Shown: positions 1-5,868 of the stretch, piece after piece
Layout of the letters: the number at the start of each line of letters is the position of its first letter
Numbering within the stretch: the stretch's first letter is position 1
Assembly (NCBI GenBank): GCA_945631445.1
Contig: CALZCR010000055.1
Location: 1 to 8,204, forward strand
Direction of reading: 5' to 3'
Origin: an uncultured Corynebacterium sp.
GTDB taxonomy: Bacteria; Actinomycetota; Actinomycetes; Mycobacteriales; Mycobacteriaceae
Length of the DNA stretch: 8,204 bases
The notes under the pieces: generated by a model
What the model was told of the DNA's origin: nothing
Database searches by the model: none
The model's input: the letters and a program-made list of their open reading frames with translations, nothing else
Program-made: the position numbers and the translations under genes

Positions 1-25
1 GCCGGGGTGACGGCGTGGCGGCCGG

Positions 26-31
26 TATCAT
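26..31 (+). promoter_or_regulatory. Predicted -10 element for leaderless DUF3046 mRNA
   Basis: TATCAT fits the actinobacterial -10 pattern TANNNT. It is followed by 7 nt (CCGGGGC) and then the ATG at 39, so transcription would start at the initiator A. No convincing -35 is seen in the few bases available upstream. The spacing matches four other sites in this window. Confidence 0.45.
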
Positions 32-38
32 CCGGGGC

Positions 39-254
39 ATGCGCTTAACGGAGTTTCAGCGACTGATCACGGACGAGTTCGGCGAGCAGGAAGGTAAGTG
101 GATCGCCCACTCGCACGTGCTCGCGGGGCTGGGTGGGACGGCCGAGGAGCTCATCGAGCGCGGCGTCGACCCGCGGAAAGTGTGGGAGGGGCTCTGCGCA
201 GATTTTGACGTCCCGGATGAGCGCCGCCTGGGGGTCGACCGGCCCGGTTTTTAA
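39..254 (+). CDS. DUF3046 family small protein
   Basis: The 71-residue product begins MRLTEFQRL and contains HVLAGLGG, ELIERGVDPRKVWEGLC and FDVP. This is the pattern I recall for DUF3046, a family of about 60-70 residues found in Actinobacteria just upstream of recA (Rv2738c position in M. tuberculosis). The protein is soluble, with no signal peptide or membrane segment, and its function is unknown. The reading frame is open from a GTG at 15. I chose the ATG at 39 because the family begins MRLTEF and because a -10-like TATCAT lies exactly 7 nt upstream, which suggests a leaderless mRNA. No Shine-Dalgarno sequence is visible. A role in DNA repair would be inference from position only, since recA has its own promoters in the 247-nt gap that follows. 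Confidence 0.85.
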   Translation: MRLTEFQRLITDEFGEQEGKWIAHSHVLAGLGGTAEELIERGVDPRKVWEGLCADFDVPDERRLGVDRPGF

Positions 255-280
255 CTGGCGGGAAGCCGGGCTACTTCAAG

Positions 281-309
281 TTGGGCTCGAACATGCGTTC
301 GTGTATGTT
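281..309 (+). promoter_or_regulatory. recA promoter P1 (SOS-controlled)
   Basis: A -35-like TTGGGC (281-286) and a -10-like TATGTT (304-309) are separated by 17 nt. The whole LexA box (287-302) sits inside the spacer, so bound LexA would block RNA polymerase. Transcription should start around 316-317, just before an ATG at 318. The hexamers fit the consensus only moderately. The assignment rests on spacing and on the position of the operator. Confidence 0.55.
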
Positions 310-313
310 CGAG
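286..313. repeat. 9-bp perfect inverted repeat spanning the SOS box
   Basis: CTCGAACAT (286-294) and ATGTTCGAG (305-313) are exact reverse complements separated by 10 nt. The left arm is the left half of the SOS box. The right arm contains the extra half-site GTTCGA and the -10 hexamer of P1. It may allow a second LexA contact, or a hairpin in any transcript that starts further upstream. Confidence 0.7.
287..302 (+). promoter_or_regulatory. LexA operator (SOS box) of recA
   Basis: TCGAAC-ATGC-GTTCGT matches the actinobacterial SOS box TCGAAC-N4-GTTCGA in 11 of the 12 half-site positions; only the last base differs (T for A). It lies upstream of recA, a classic LexA target. A further perfect right half-site GTTCGA follows at 307-312, one helical turn downstream of the first right half. 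LexA cleavage after damage should relieve repression of recA and, by cotranscription, recX. Confidence 0.85.
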
Positions 314-317
314 GGTG

Positions 318-340
318 ATGTCAGTGCCTCCGGTTATCCT
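318..340 (+). promoter_or_regulatory. recA promoter P2, RecA-independent damage promoter (RecA-NDp type)
   Basis: The sequence ATGTCAGTG (318-326), 8 nt, then TATCCT (335-340) matches the mycobacterial RecA-NDp motif tTGTCRgtg-N8-TAnnnT at every fixed position except the first lower-case t. In mycobacteria these promoters are activated by the WYL-domain regulator PafBC after DNA damage, independently of LexA and RecA. The fit implies dual control of recA here. Transcription would start near 346-348. A PafBC gene is not in this window, so its presence in the genome is assumed. Confidence 0.7.
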
Positions 341-395
341 CGCTCACGTGAATGCGTCGCCGCCGGGAGCCATTCGACCGGACGGCAGAGTCTAA
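318..395 (+). CDS. Small ORF in the recA leader (uORF)
   Basis: ATG at 318 opens a 25-codon frame beginning MSVPPVILAHVN and ending PDGRV with TAA at 393-395. A GTG at 348 in the same frame would give a 15-codon product. The P1 transcript should start 1-2 nt before the ATG. The P2 -10 hexamer TATCCT is followed by 7 nt and then the GTG. So both recA promoters would produce a nearly leaderless transcript that enters this frame. It is not in frame with recA (502) and ends 106 nt before it. Whether it is translated or conserved is unknown; it could be a chance frame. Confidence 0.35.
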   Translation: MSVPPVILAHVNASPPGAIRPDGRV

Positions 396-433
396 GACGA
401 TGAGGGGGTTTCCGCGCCGCCACAGCGTGCCTC

Positions 434-448
434 GTGCCTGACCGGCAC
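434..448 (+). repeat. Short hairpin in the recA 5' leader
   Basis: GTGCC-TGACC-GGCAC can form a 5-bp stem with a 5-nt loop between the small ORF and the recA ribosome site. No T-run follows, so it is not a terminator. Beyond this and the weak ribosome site I see no other element in 396-501. It may be incidental in GC-rich sequence. Confidence 0.3.
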
Positions 449-488
449 ACCACAGCAGGAACCGACCATCAGCCACTTTTAAGAGAAC

Positions 489-493
489 GGAAG
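489..493 (+). promoter_or_regulatory. recA ribosome binding site
   Basis: GGAAG lies 8 nt before the ATG at 502 in an A-rich stretch (AGAGAACGGAAG). It is a modest Shine-Dalgarno match but well spaced, and it supports the ATG at 502 rather than a leaderless start for recA itself. Confidence 0.55.
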
Positions 494-501
494 TCAACCA
501 C

Positions 502-1653
502 ATGGCAAAGAAGAGCACGAAGTCGCAGGCCGCCGGCGGGGACCGGAAGAAGGCGCTCGACGCCGCAATGGCGATGATCGAGAAGGACTACGGCAAGGGC
601 GCCGTCATGCGTCTGGGCGACGAGGATCGCCCGCCGATCCAGGCCATCTCCTCCGGCAACACCGCCATCGACGTCGCTCTGGGCATCGGTGGTTTTCCCC
701 GCGGCCGTGTCGTAGAGGTCTACGGCCCGGAATCCTCGGGCAAGACGACGGTGGCGCTCCACGCCATCGCCTCCGCTCAGAAGGAGGGCGGCATCGCCGC
801 CTTCATCGACGCCGAGCATGCCCTCGACCCCGACTACGCCAAGAACCTGGGCGTGGACACCGACAACCTGTTGGTCTCCCAGCCGGACACCGGTGAGCAG
901 GCCCTGGAGATCGCCGACATGTTGGTGCGTTCCGGCGCGATCGACATCATCGTCATCGACTCCGTCGCGGCCCTGACCCCGAAGGCGGAGATCGAAGGTG
1001 AGATGGGTGACAGCCACGTCGGCCTGCAGGCCCGCCTGATGTCGCAGGCGCTGCGCAAGATGACCGGTGCGTTGTACAACTCCGGCACGACCGCGATCTT
1101 CATCAACCAGCTGCGCGAGAAGATCGGCGTCATGTTCGGCTCCCCGGAGACGACCACGGGCGGTAAGGCGCTGAAGTTCTACTCTTCCGTGCGCCTCGAC
1201 GTCCGCCGTATCCAGACCCTCAAGGACGGCCAAGACGCCATCGGCAACCGCACCCGCGTCAAGGTGGTCAAGAACAAGGTGTCCCCGCCGTTCAAGATCG
1301 CTGAGTTCGACATCATGTACGGCGAGGGCATCTCGCGGGAATCCTCCGTCATTGACCTGGGCGTGGAAAACGGGATCGTCAAGAAGTCCGGCTCCTGGTT
1401 CACCTATGAGGGTGATCAGCTGGGACAGGGCAAGGAGAAATCCCGGCTGTTCCTCAAGGACAATCCCGACCTGGCAGACGAGATCGAAACGAAGATCTTC
1501 ACCAAGCTGGGCATCGGAGAACACGCGGCAGAAGAATCCGCGGACGACCCGGCCCTGTCCGTGCCGGGGGTCGAAGGCGAGGAAGGTCTGAGCGACGACC
1601 CGGTGGACATGGTCCCGAACGTCGATTTCGACGACGAGGACGATGACAAGTAA
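502..1653 (+). CDS. recA: RecA recombinase
   Basis: RecA is a cytoplasmic DNA-dependent ATPase that polymerises on single-stranded DNA, catalyses strand exchange in recombinational repair, and stimulates LexA self-cleavage to start the SOS response. The 383-residue product has Walker [10 protein letters not shown] (75-83), Walker [12 protein letters not shown] (148-158), the L1/L2 DNA-binding loop region with [21 protein letters not shown] (about 201-221) and the conserved [14 protein letters not shown] (223-236). The C-terminal domain ends in a strongly acidic tail (DFDDEDDDK, 375-383), as in other RecA proteins, where the tail tempers DNA binding. No intein interrupts the gene, unlike some mycobacterial recA genes. 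Expression is probably controlled by LexA at P1 and a RecA-NDp promoter at P2. The last 11 nt overlap recX. Confidence 0.98.
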   Translation: MAKKSTKSQAAGGDRKKALDAAMAMIEKDYGKGAVMRLGDEDRPPIQAISSGNTAIDVALGIGGFPRGRVVEVYGPESSGKTTVALHAIASAQKEGGIAAFIDAEHALDPDYAKNLGVDTDNLLVSQPDTGEQALEIADMLVRSGAIDIIVIDSVAALTPKAEIEGEMGDSHVGLQARLMSQALRKMTGALYNSGTTAIFINQLREKIGVMFGSPETTTGGKALKFYSSVRLDVRRIQTLKDGQDAIGNRTRVKVVKNKVSPPFKIAEFDIMYGEGISRESSVIDLGVENGIVKKSGSWFTYEGDQLGQGKEKSRLFLKDNPDLADEIETKIFTKLGIGEHAAEESADDPALSVPGVEGEEGLSDDPVDMVPNVDFDDEDDDK

Positions 1654-2239
1654 CACTCCCGACCCCGAGAAGATCGCCCGGCTCCGCGAAGCACTGGAGC
1701 AGTACTCGCCGGCAGAAGAGGGCGGCTTTTTCGACCGTGAGGCGGAAGAGGCCAAGGCGCAGGTGCGCAAACGTGCCCTCGGTCTGCTCGATCAGCGGGC
1801 GCGCTCCCGAGAGGAACTGCGCGGTCGGCTCATCGACGCGGAATTCGACCCGGACGTCGTGGACGAGGTGCTCGATGATCTGCAGCGTTCCCGGTTGCTC
1901 GACGACGCCGCCTTCGCCTACGAGTGGGTGCGTCAGCGGCATGCCCGGCGGGGAAAATCTGCGCGGGTCCTCGACCGCGAATTGCGGGAAAAAGGGGTGG
2001 CCGCCGCGCTCCGGGCAGAGGCCTTGGAGCAGATCGACGAAGCCGACGAAGAGGCCACTGCGCGTACCTTCGCGGAAAAGAAGGCCAGGTCGGTGAAAAC
2101 CGCCCCCGTCGACCGCGAGGACTACAACCGGGAACTGCGGCGCGTGGTCGGGGTGCTCGCCCGCCGGGGATTCGACGGCGGCATGTCGATGCGTCTCGCT
2201 CGCGAGGCTCTCGACGCCAGGATCGCGGAATTGGACTAA
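1643..2239 (+). CDS. recX: Regulatory protein RecX
   Basis: RecX binds RecA filaments and limits their ATPase, strand-exchange and coprotease activity, preventing harmful excess RecA. The 198-residue product shows the three-helix RecX repeats: [19 protein letters not shown] (46-64), the core around [15 protein letters not shown] (85-99) followed by LREKGV (114-119), and a third repeat ending [19 protein letters not shown] (172-190). The charged N-terminal extension (about 1-38) is the kind seen in actinobacterial RecX. The ATG at 1643 lies inside the recA 3' end (11-nt overlap), with GAGG only 3 nt upstream. Translation is therefore probably coupled to recA, which keeps RecX proportional to RecA. 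This placement is usual for the family. Confidence 0.95.
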   Translation: MTSNTPDPEKIARLREALEQYSPAEEGGFFDREAEEAKAQVRKRALGLLDQRARSREELRGRLIDAEFDPDVVDEVLDDLQRSRLLDDAAFAYEWVRQRHARRGKSARVLDRELREKGVAAALRAEALEQIDEADEEATARTFAEKKARSVKTAPVDREDYNRELRRVVGVLARRGFDGGMSMRLAREALDARIAELD

Positions 2240-2284
2240 GACCCCACCGGAGGCGCCCGGGACGTCAGACGCGTGCCCCGTTGA

Positions 2285-2308
2285 CTTTTCTGTGCCGACA
2301 GCGAAAAG
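2285..2308. repeat. Imperfect AT-stem hairpin between recX and gluD
   Basis: CTTTTC (2285-2290) pairs with GAAAAG (2303-2308). TGT/ACA pair inside (2291-2293 with 2298-2300) around the loop GCCG, with a two-base bulge. It abuts the strong terminator stem at 2309. On the minus strand its CTTTTC arm supplies the U-tract after that stem. Together the two structures fill most of the 121-nt convergent gap (2240-2360). Confidence 0.4.
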
Positions 2309-2340
2309 GCCGCCGCATCGAGGTGAATCGATACGGCGGC
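2309..2340 (-). terminator. Terminator of the gluABCD operon
   Basis: GCCGCCGCATCGA (2309-2321) and TCGATACGGCGGC (2328-2340) pair over 13 positions with one C-A mismatch, around the 6-nt loop GGTGAA. Read on the minus strand the stem is followed directly by CTTTTCGC, a short U-tract, 20 nt beyond the gluD stop. This fits an intrinsic terminator for the glu operon. On the plus strand only GTTAG follows, so it would be weaker for recX, though the stem may still stop or protect both convergent transcripts. Confidence 0.75.
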
Positions 2341-2360
2341 GTTAGTCGTCTACAGGCCAA

Positions 2361-3299
2361 TCATTCATCAGGGGTGCGGATCTCCCGGTAACCGGGGGCG
2401 CGCCAGTCGACGTTGACGTTGTCTTTGGTGTCGATGCCCTGATCGGGTTGTTCGGGCACATGAGCGAAGATATTTCGTCGGGCACGACCTGCCCGGAGCT
2501 GGCGCTCCACCCGCTCCGCCAAGGCGGTCAGCCCCCAGTTGATCAGGATCATGACGATGGCCACGACGATCAACGAGGCGAGGTAGTTCTGGTAGACCGA
2601 GGAAGCCTGGACCCCGGATCGCACGATCTCCACGTAGCCGATCTGGTAGCCGAGGGCGGAGTCCTTCAGGGCGATGACCATCTGGGAGATCAGGGCCGGC
2701 AACATCGCGGCGGTCGCCTGCGGCAGGAGCACTTTCCACATGGTCTGACGGTGCGACAGCCCCAACGCCCGGGCGGCTTCCGTTTGCCCTTTGGGAAGCG
2801 ATTTGATGCCGGCCCGGAGCACTTCAGCGATGACGGAGCCGTTGTAGAGGGTCAACGACACCACCACGGCGGCGAAGGCCAGCTGCTGTGGCGGCACGAC
2901 CCCGTAGACGGCGAAGAGCTGGTAGGTGAAGATCATCAGCAACAGCACCGGGATGGCGCGGAAGAATTCGACGATGACGCCGCACAGCCAGCTGAGCGGC
3001 CGTGATTCGGAGAGCCTGCCGAGCCCCAACAACACGCCGGCGACGATGGCCAGCAGGATTGACGCGAACGCGGCCTTCAGCGTGCCCCACAGTCCCGGCA
3101 GCAGGTAAGTCGTCCAGGTCTGCGGCTGCAGAAACGGTTCCCATTTGGCCGCGTCGAGCTGGCCTTGGGAATGCAAGGTCCAGCCGACCCAGCCTAAGGC
3201 GGCGAGCAGGATGATCAGCGCGAGCAGCGACAGCAGGGCGTTGGTGCGCCGGCCGACGGGGCCGGGGGCGTCGTAGAGGACGGTGGCGCGCACGGTCAT
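2361..3299 (-). CDS. gluD: Glutamate ABC transporter permease GluD
   Basis: GluD is one of two inner-membrane permeases of the GluABCD glutamate importer. The 312-residue product is of the HisM/polar amino acid type: a first membrane helix at about 21-40, a five-helix permease core from about 64 to 262, and the cytoplasmic EAA loop EAARALG (174-180) followed by LLPQA, which docks on the ATPase. The N-terminus begins [14 protein letters not shown]. The ATG follows the gluC TAA with no gap (TAAATG), indicating translational coupling. The protein ends with a hydrophilic tail of about 38 residues (from [11 protein letters not shown] to the end). The C. glutamicum protein, as I recall, has about 273 residues, so the tail is extra. 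The operon terminator follows 20 nt after the stop. Confidence 0.93.
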   Translation of the reverse strand: MTVRATVLYDAPGPVGRRTNALLSLLALIILLAALGWVGWTLHSQGQLDAAKWEPFLQPQTWTTYLLPGLWGTLKAAFASILLAIVAGVLLGLGRLSESRPLSWLCGVIVEFFRAIPVLLLMIFTYQLFAVYGVVPPQQLAFAAVVVSLTLYNGSVIAEVLRAGIKSLPKGQTEAARALGLSHRQTMWKVLLPQATAAMLPALISQMVIALKDSALGYQIGYVEIVRSGVQASSVYQNYLASLIVVAIVMILINWGLTALAERVERQLRAGRARRNIFAHVPEQPDQGIDTKDNVNVDWRAPGYREIRTPDE

Positions 3300-3986
3300 T
3301 TATTTTTTCACCGCCAGACGGTTCGACAGGGATCCCAGGGTCAGGCCCATGGGGAGGGTGAGGATGATGAAGCCCACCGCGAAGGCGGCGAAGATGATGA
3401 AGAGCTGATTTGCGTGGATTTCGATGGTTTCCTTCATCAGCAGGGAAGCTTCCGCCACGCCGATGACGGAGGCGATGGTGGTGTTCTTGGTCAAGGCGAT
3501 GAGCGTGTTGCCCAGCGGCACGATGGAGGCGCGCACCGCCTGCGGAAAGACGATGAGCCGGAACAGTTGACTAAAGCCCAGCCCCAGCGAACGCGCGGCC
3601 TCAGCCTGGCCGAAGTGCACCGTGTTGATGCCGGAGCGCAGCGACTCGGCGACGAAGGCGGAGGTGTAGAGGATGAACCCCAAGATGGCGAGGCGGAAGT
3701 TTTGGTCCGTCAAGAAGGTCGGGGAGGAGCGCTCGGCCAGCTGCAGCCCGAGGTTTTGGTACAGGCCGAAGGAGCAGAACAGGATGATCAGCGTCAGCGG
3801 CGTGTTGCGGACCGTGGTGATGTAGAAGGTGGACAGCGAACGCAGCACCCGCACGGGGGAGACGCGCATGGCGGTCAACACGACCCCGAGCGCCAGCGAG
3901 CCCAGGGCCGACCAGAAAGTCAGCTGGATGGTGACCCAGAAGGCCGAAAGGATGGCCGGCCAGAGGTCGGCCCACAGTGCGTCCAT
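3300..3986 (-). CDS. gluC: Glutamate ABC transporter permease GluC
   Basis: GluC is the second membrane subunit and should form a heterodimeric channel with GluD. The 228-residue length equals the C. glutamicum GluC length I recall. The N-terminus (MDALWADLWPAILSAFWVTI) leads into about five membrane helices, and the EAA loop EAARSLG (129-135) precedes the FPQA motif (147-150) for ATPase coupling. AAGGAG lies 12 nt before the ATG, a little far but the only candidate. gluB ends 39 nt upstream and gluD begins immediately after the stop, as expected for one transcript. Confidence 0.95.
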   Translation of the reverse strand: MDALWADLWPAILSAFWVTIQLTFWSALGSLALGVVLTAMRVSPVRVLRSLSTFYITTVRNTPLTLIILFCSFGLYQNLGLQLAERSSPTFLTDQNFRLAILGFILYTSAFVAESLRSGINTVHFGQAEAARSLGLGFSQLFRLIVFPQAVRASIVPLGNTLIALTKNTTIASVIGVAEASLLMKETIEIHANQLFIIFAAFAVGFIILTLPMGLTLGSLSNRLAVKK

Positions 3987-3998
3987 GGCGGTGCGCGT

Positions 3999-4004
3999 CT
4001 CCTT
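3999..4004 (-). promoter_or_regulatory. gluC ribosome binding site
   Basis: The minus strand reads AAGGAG, 12 nt upstream of the gluC ATG. It is a perfect Shine-Dalgarno core at slightly long spacing. It decides the start, since no other in-frame start lies between it and 3986. Confidence 0.6.
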
Positions 4005-4025
4005 GTCTGTGCGGGCGGGGGCGGG

Positions 4026-4901
4026 TTACTGGTCTAAGAAGGACAGGTCGCCCGGGGTGCCCGGGGTCACGCCCTCACCGGCGTCCAGGTTGGCGCTGAC
4101 GAACTGGTCGAAGGAGCCGTCGTCGTGCATGGCGGTCAGGGCGTCGTTGACCGCGTCGGTGGCTTCCTCGTCGCCCTTGGTCAGCCCGACGCCGTAGTAC
4201 TCGTCGGTGAAGGGTTGGCCGTCCTGCTCCATGGCGACGACCCGGAATTCGCCCGGGGACTGGGCGGCGTAGCCGTTGAGGATGGTGGCGTCGGTGGTCA
4301 TCGCGTCGATGTTGCCTTGGCGCAGCGCCTCCGTGCAGGAGGAGTAGGTGTCGTATTCCTGCAGCTGGACGCCCTCGAGGACGTCTTTGACGGTCTGGGC
4401 CGGGGTGGAGCCGGTGACCGAACACAACAGCTTGCCGTCCAAGTCTTCGAGCGTTTCGATGGTGGTGTCGTCTTCACGCACCAACAGCGCCTGGTGGGTC
4501 AGCAGATAGGGGCCACCGAAGTTCACGGACTCGGCGCGGCCTTCGTTGATGGAGTAGGTCGCGGCGATCAGGTCGACTTCGCCGTTTTGGATGAGGGTCT
4601 CGCGCTGTGCGGACGGGGTTTCCCGCCAGGAAATCGCGGGTTCTTCCCAGCCGTTGGCTTCGGCGATGTGGTTGACCACGTAGGTGGCGACGTCGACGTC
4701 GAGGCCGGAGAGGGAACCGTCGGGGTTGCGCAGGCCCAAGCCCGGTTGGTCGTACTTGGTGCCCAGGGTGACTTCGCCCGCCTCAATGTTGGCGAGCAGG
4801 CCGTCGCCGCCGGAGGAGTCGTCGCCGCAGGCGACGAGCGTGGCGCCGGCGAGGCCGACGGCGGCGATGGTGGACAAGAGACGGATGGGGGTGCGAGACA
4901 T
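4026..4901 (-). CDS. gluB: Glutamate-binding lipoprotein GluB
   Basis: GluB is the extracellular solute-binding component that captures glutamate and delivers it to GluCD. The 291-residue precursor has a lipoprotein signal peptide with lipobox LVAC (22-25); Cys25 would be lipidated and anchor the protein in the membrane, and a flexible GDDSSGGDG linker follows. The rest is a type-3 solute-binding domain (about 41-270). The segment ATYSINEGR (114-122) aligns with HisJ residues around its Arg77, making Arg122 the likely alpha-carboxylate ligand. TTDATI (202-207) carries Asp204, the probable alpha-amino ligand. Two cysteines, 160 and 189, are the only ones in the mature domain and could form a disulfide. 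AAGGAG lies 7 nt before the ATG. Glutamate specificity is inferred from operon context. Confidence 0.95.
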   Translation of the reverse strand: MSRTPIRLLSTIAAVGLAGATLVACGDDSSGGDGLLANIEAGEVTLGTKYDQPGLGLRNPDGSLSGLDVDVATYVVNHIAEANGWEEPAISWRETPSAQRETLIQNGEVDLIAATYSINEGRAESVNFGGPYLLTHQALLVREDDTTIETLEDLDGKLLCSVTGSTPAQTVKDVLEGVQLQEYDTYSSCTEALRQGNIDAMTTDATILNGYAAQSPGEFRVVAMEQDGQPFTDEYYGVGLTKGDEEATDAVNDALTAMHDDGSFDQFVSANLDAGEGVTPGTPGDLSFLDQ

Positions 4902-4908
4902 GAGGGAA

Positions 4909-4914
4909 CTCCTT
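4909..4914 (-). promoter_or_regulatory. gluB ribosome binding site
   Basis: The minus strand reads AAGGAG, 7 nt before the gluB ATG. This is the best Shine-Dalgarno sequence in the operon and is consistent with high production of the binding protein relative to the other subunits. Confidence 0.7.
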
Positions 4915-4927
4915 GGGGAAAAGGTGG

Positions 4928-5698
4928 TCAGTGGGCGAGGATTTTGCCGAGGAAATCTTTGGCGCGGCCAGATTGCGGTGAGGTGAAGAATTCCTCGGGG
5001 GAGGCGTCTTCGACGATGGCGCCGTCGGCCATGAACAACACCCGGTCGGCTACTTTGCGGGCGAAGCCCATTTCATGGCTGACGACGAGCATGGTCATGC
5101 CCTCCCGGGCGAGGTCCGCCATGACCTCCAGGACTTCGTTGACCATTTCCGGGTCGAGGGCAGACGTCGGCTCGTCGAAAAGCATGACCTTGGGGCTCAT
5201 GGCCAACGCCCGGGCGATGGCGACGCGTTGTTGCTGCCCGCCGGAGAGCTGCGCCGGGTACTTGTGCGACTGGTTGGCGATGCCGACCCGCTCCAGCAGA
5301 GCCATGGCGCGTTTCTCGGCGTCGGCTTTCTTGAGTTTGCGCACCTTGACCGGGCCGAGGGTGACGTTGTCTTTGATCGTCATGTGGGGAAAGAGGTTGA
5401 ATTGCTGGAAGACCATGCCGACGTCCGCGCGCAATTTGGCGAGGGTTTTGCCTTCCTCGGGCAGGGGCACGCCGTCGATGGCGATGGTGCCGGATTCAAT
5501 GGTTTCCAGGCGGTTGATGGTCCGGCACAGCGTGGATTTTCCGGAACCGGAGGGCCCGAGCACGACGACGACCTGGCCGGGCGGCACTTCCAGGTTGATG
5601 TCGGTCAGCGCCTGAAAGTCGTCGAAGTACTTGTTCACCCCCTCCATACGAATCATGTGGGAGGAGGCGGAATTGTCATGAAGTGTGTCCCGCGTCAT
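4928..5698 (-). CDS. gluA: Glutamate ABC transporter ATP-binding protein GluA
   Basis: GluA is the cytoplasmic ATPase that powers glutamate import through GluCD. The 256-residue product has Walker [10 protein letters not shown] (48-56), Q-loop Gln98 in [10 protein letters not shown], signature LSGGQQQR (151-158), Walker B VMLFDE (171-176) and switch His208. It is the polar amino acid uptake type (GlnQ/HisP). The C. glutamicum protein I recall has 242 residues and begins MIKMTGVQKYF, which corresponds to Met15 here (start 5656). I kept the longer start at 5698. There, TAACAT lies 7 nt before the ATG (leaderless), whereas Met15 is preceded by pyrimidines (CCTCCTCCCAC) with no ribosome site. gluB starts 26 nt after the stop. 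Confidence 0.93.
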   Translation of the reverse strand: MTRDTLHDNSASSHMIRMEGVNKYFDDFQALTDINLEVPPGQVVVVLGPSGSGKSTLCRTINRLETIESGTIAIDGVPLPEEGKTLAKLRADVGMVFQQFNLFPHMTIKDNVTLGPVKVRKLKKADAEKRAMALLERVGIANQSHKYPAQLSGGQQQRVAIARALAMSPKVMLFDEPTSALDPEMVNEVLEVMADLAREGMTMLVVSHEMGFARKVADRVLFMADGAIVEDASPEEFFTSPQSGRAKDFLGKILAH

Positions 5699-5705
5699 AG
5701 GTAAG

Positions 5706-5711
5706 ATGTTA
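5706..5711 (-). promoter_or_regulatory. -10 element of the gluABCD promoter
   Basis: The minus strand reads TAACAT, then CTTACCT (7 nt), then ATG of gluA. Transcription should start at the initiator A, giving a leaderless operon mRNA. The -35 region (TTCCCG at 17-nt spacing) is poor, as is common in corynebacteria. The bases CTGAC directly before the hexamer are identical to those before the miaB -10. Confidence 0.55.
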
Positions 5712-5776
5712 GTCAGCCGGGCATGCGCCGGGAAGATAATGGGTGAAACAGGGGATTGATATTCTCATTCGGCTAC

Positions 5777-5793
5777 CCCCGGGCCTCCCGGGG
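5777..5793. repeat. GC-rich palindrome midway between gluA and miaB promoters
   Basis: CCCCGGG (5777-5783) and CCCGGGG (5787-5793) form a perfect 7-bp inverted repeat with a CCT loop. Its centre (5785) lies about 87 nt from the predicted gluA start of transcription and 84 nt from that of miaB. No T-run follows on either strand, so it does not look like an intrinsic terminator. It may be an operator or a chance GC palindrome. Confidence 0.45.
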
Positions 5794-5814
5794 CGGAAAA
5801 GAAGCGCTGGTCAT

Positions 5815-5830
5815 AACCACTGGTTCAGTG
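5815..5830. repeat. Overlapping small palindromes upstream of miaB
   Basis: AACCA-C-TGGTT (5815-5825) and CACTG-GTT-CAGTG (5818-5830) are both perfect inverted repeats that share bases. They lie about 26-41 nt before the miaB -10 element, a place where an operator or activator site could act. I do not recognise them as a known corynebacterial box (AmtR, GlxR, McbR, RamB). Confidence 0.3.
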
Positions 5831-5855
5831 TTTAGGTCACCCCCGCGCGACTGAC

Positions 5856-5861
5856 TACAAT
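5856..5861 (+). promoter_or_regulatory. -10 element of the miaB promoter
   Basis: TACAAT differs from TATAAT at one base and is followed by 7 nt (GACGCGC) and GTG at 5869. It overlaps the ATG at 5860, which would therefore lie upstream of the transcript. CTGAC directly before it repeats the context of the gluA -10. The -35 region is weak. Confidence 0.6.
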
Positions 5862-5868
5862 GACGCGC

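Noticed and set aside
133..318. 61-codon plus-strand frame overlapping the DUF3046 gene
   Set aside because: It is in another frame of a gene with family similarity, its translation is Arg/Ser-rich, and it runs through the recA operator region without a ribosome site.
469..1770. 433-codon open frame on the minus strand opposite recA and the recX start
   Set aside because: It is the complement of an unambiguous recA gene in GC-rich DNA. Its translation is low-complexity (Val/Asp/Leu/Gly/Arg) and has no recognisable domain or ribosome site.
4125..5615. 496-codon plus-strand frame opposite gluB and gluA
   Set aside because: It runs across two well-supported genes and the gap between them, shows no family motif, and follows from the codon bias of the real genes.
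5756..5770. TTGATATTCTCATTC as a possible metal-regulator site or -35/-10 pair
   Set aside because: It is only weakly palindromic, does not resemble the DtxR box, and no -10 element follows at a suitable distance.
5777..5793. GC hairpin as a transcription terminator
   Set aside because: Neither strand has a T-run after the stem, and neither flanking gene is transcribed towards it.
5860..5862. ATG at 5860 as the miaB start
   Set aside because: It lies inside the strong -10 hexamer TACAAT and has no ribosome site. The in-frame GTG at 5869 fits the leaderless spacing better, though an upstream promoter would reopen this choice.
5699..5868. AmtR, GlxR or McbR boxes expected near gluABCD from C. 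glutamicum
   Set aside because: No CTAT-N6-ATAG, TGTGA-N6-TCACA or TAGAC-N6-GTCTA match was found. GTG...CAC at 5828-5840 has the wrong spacing for GlxR.
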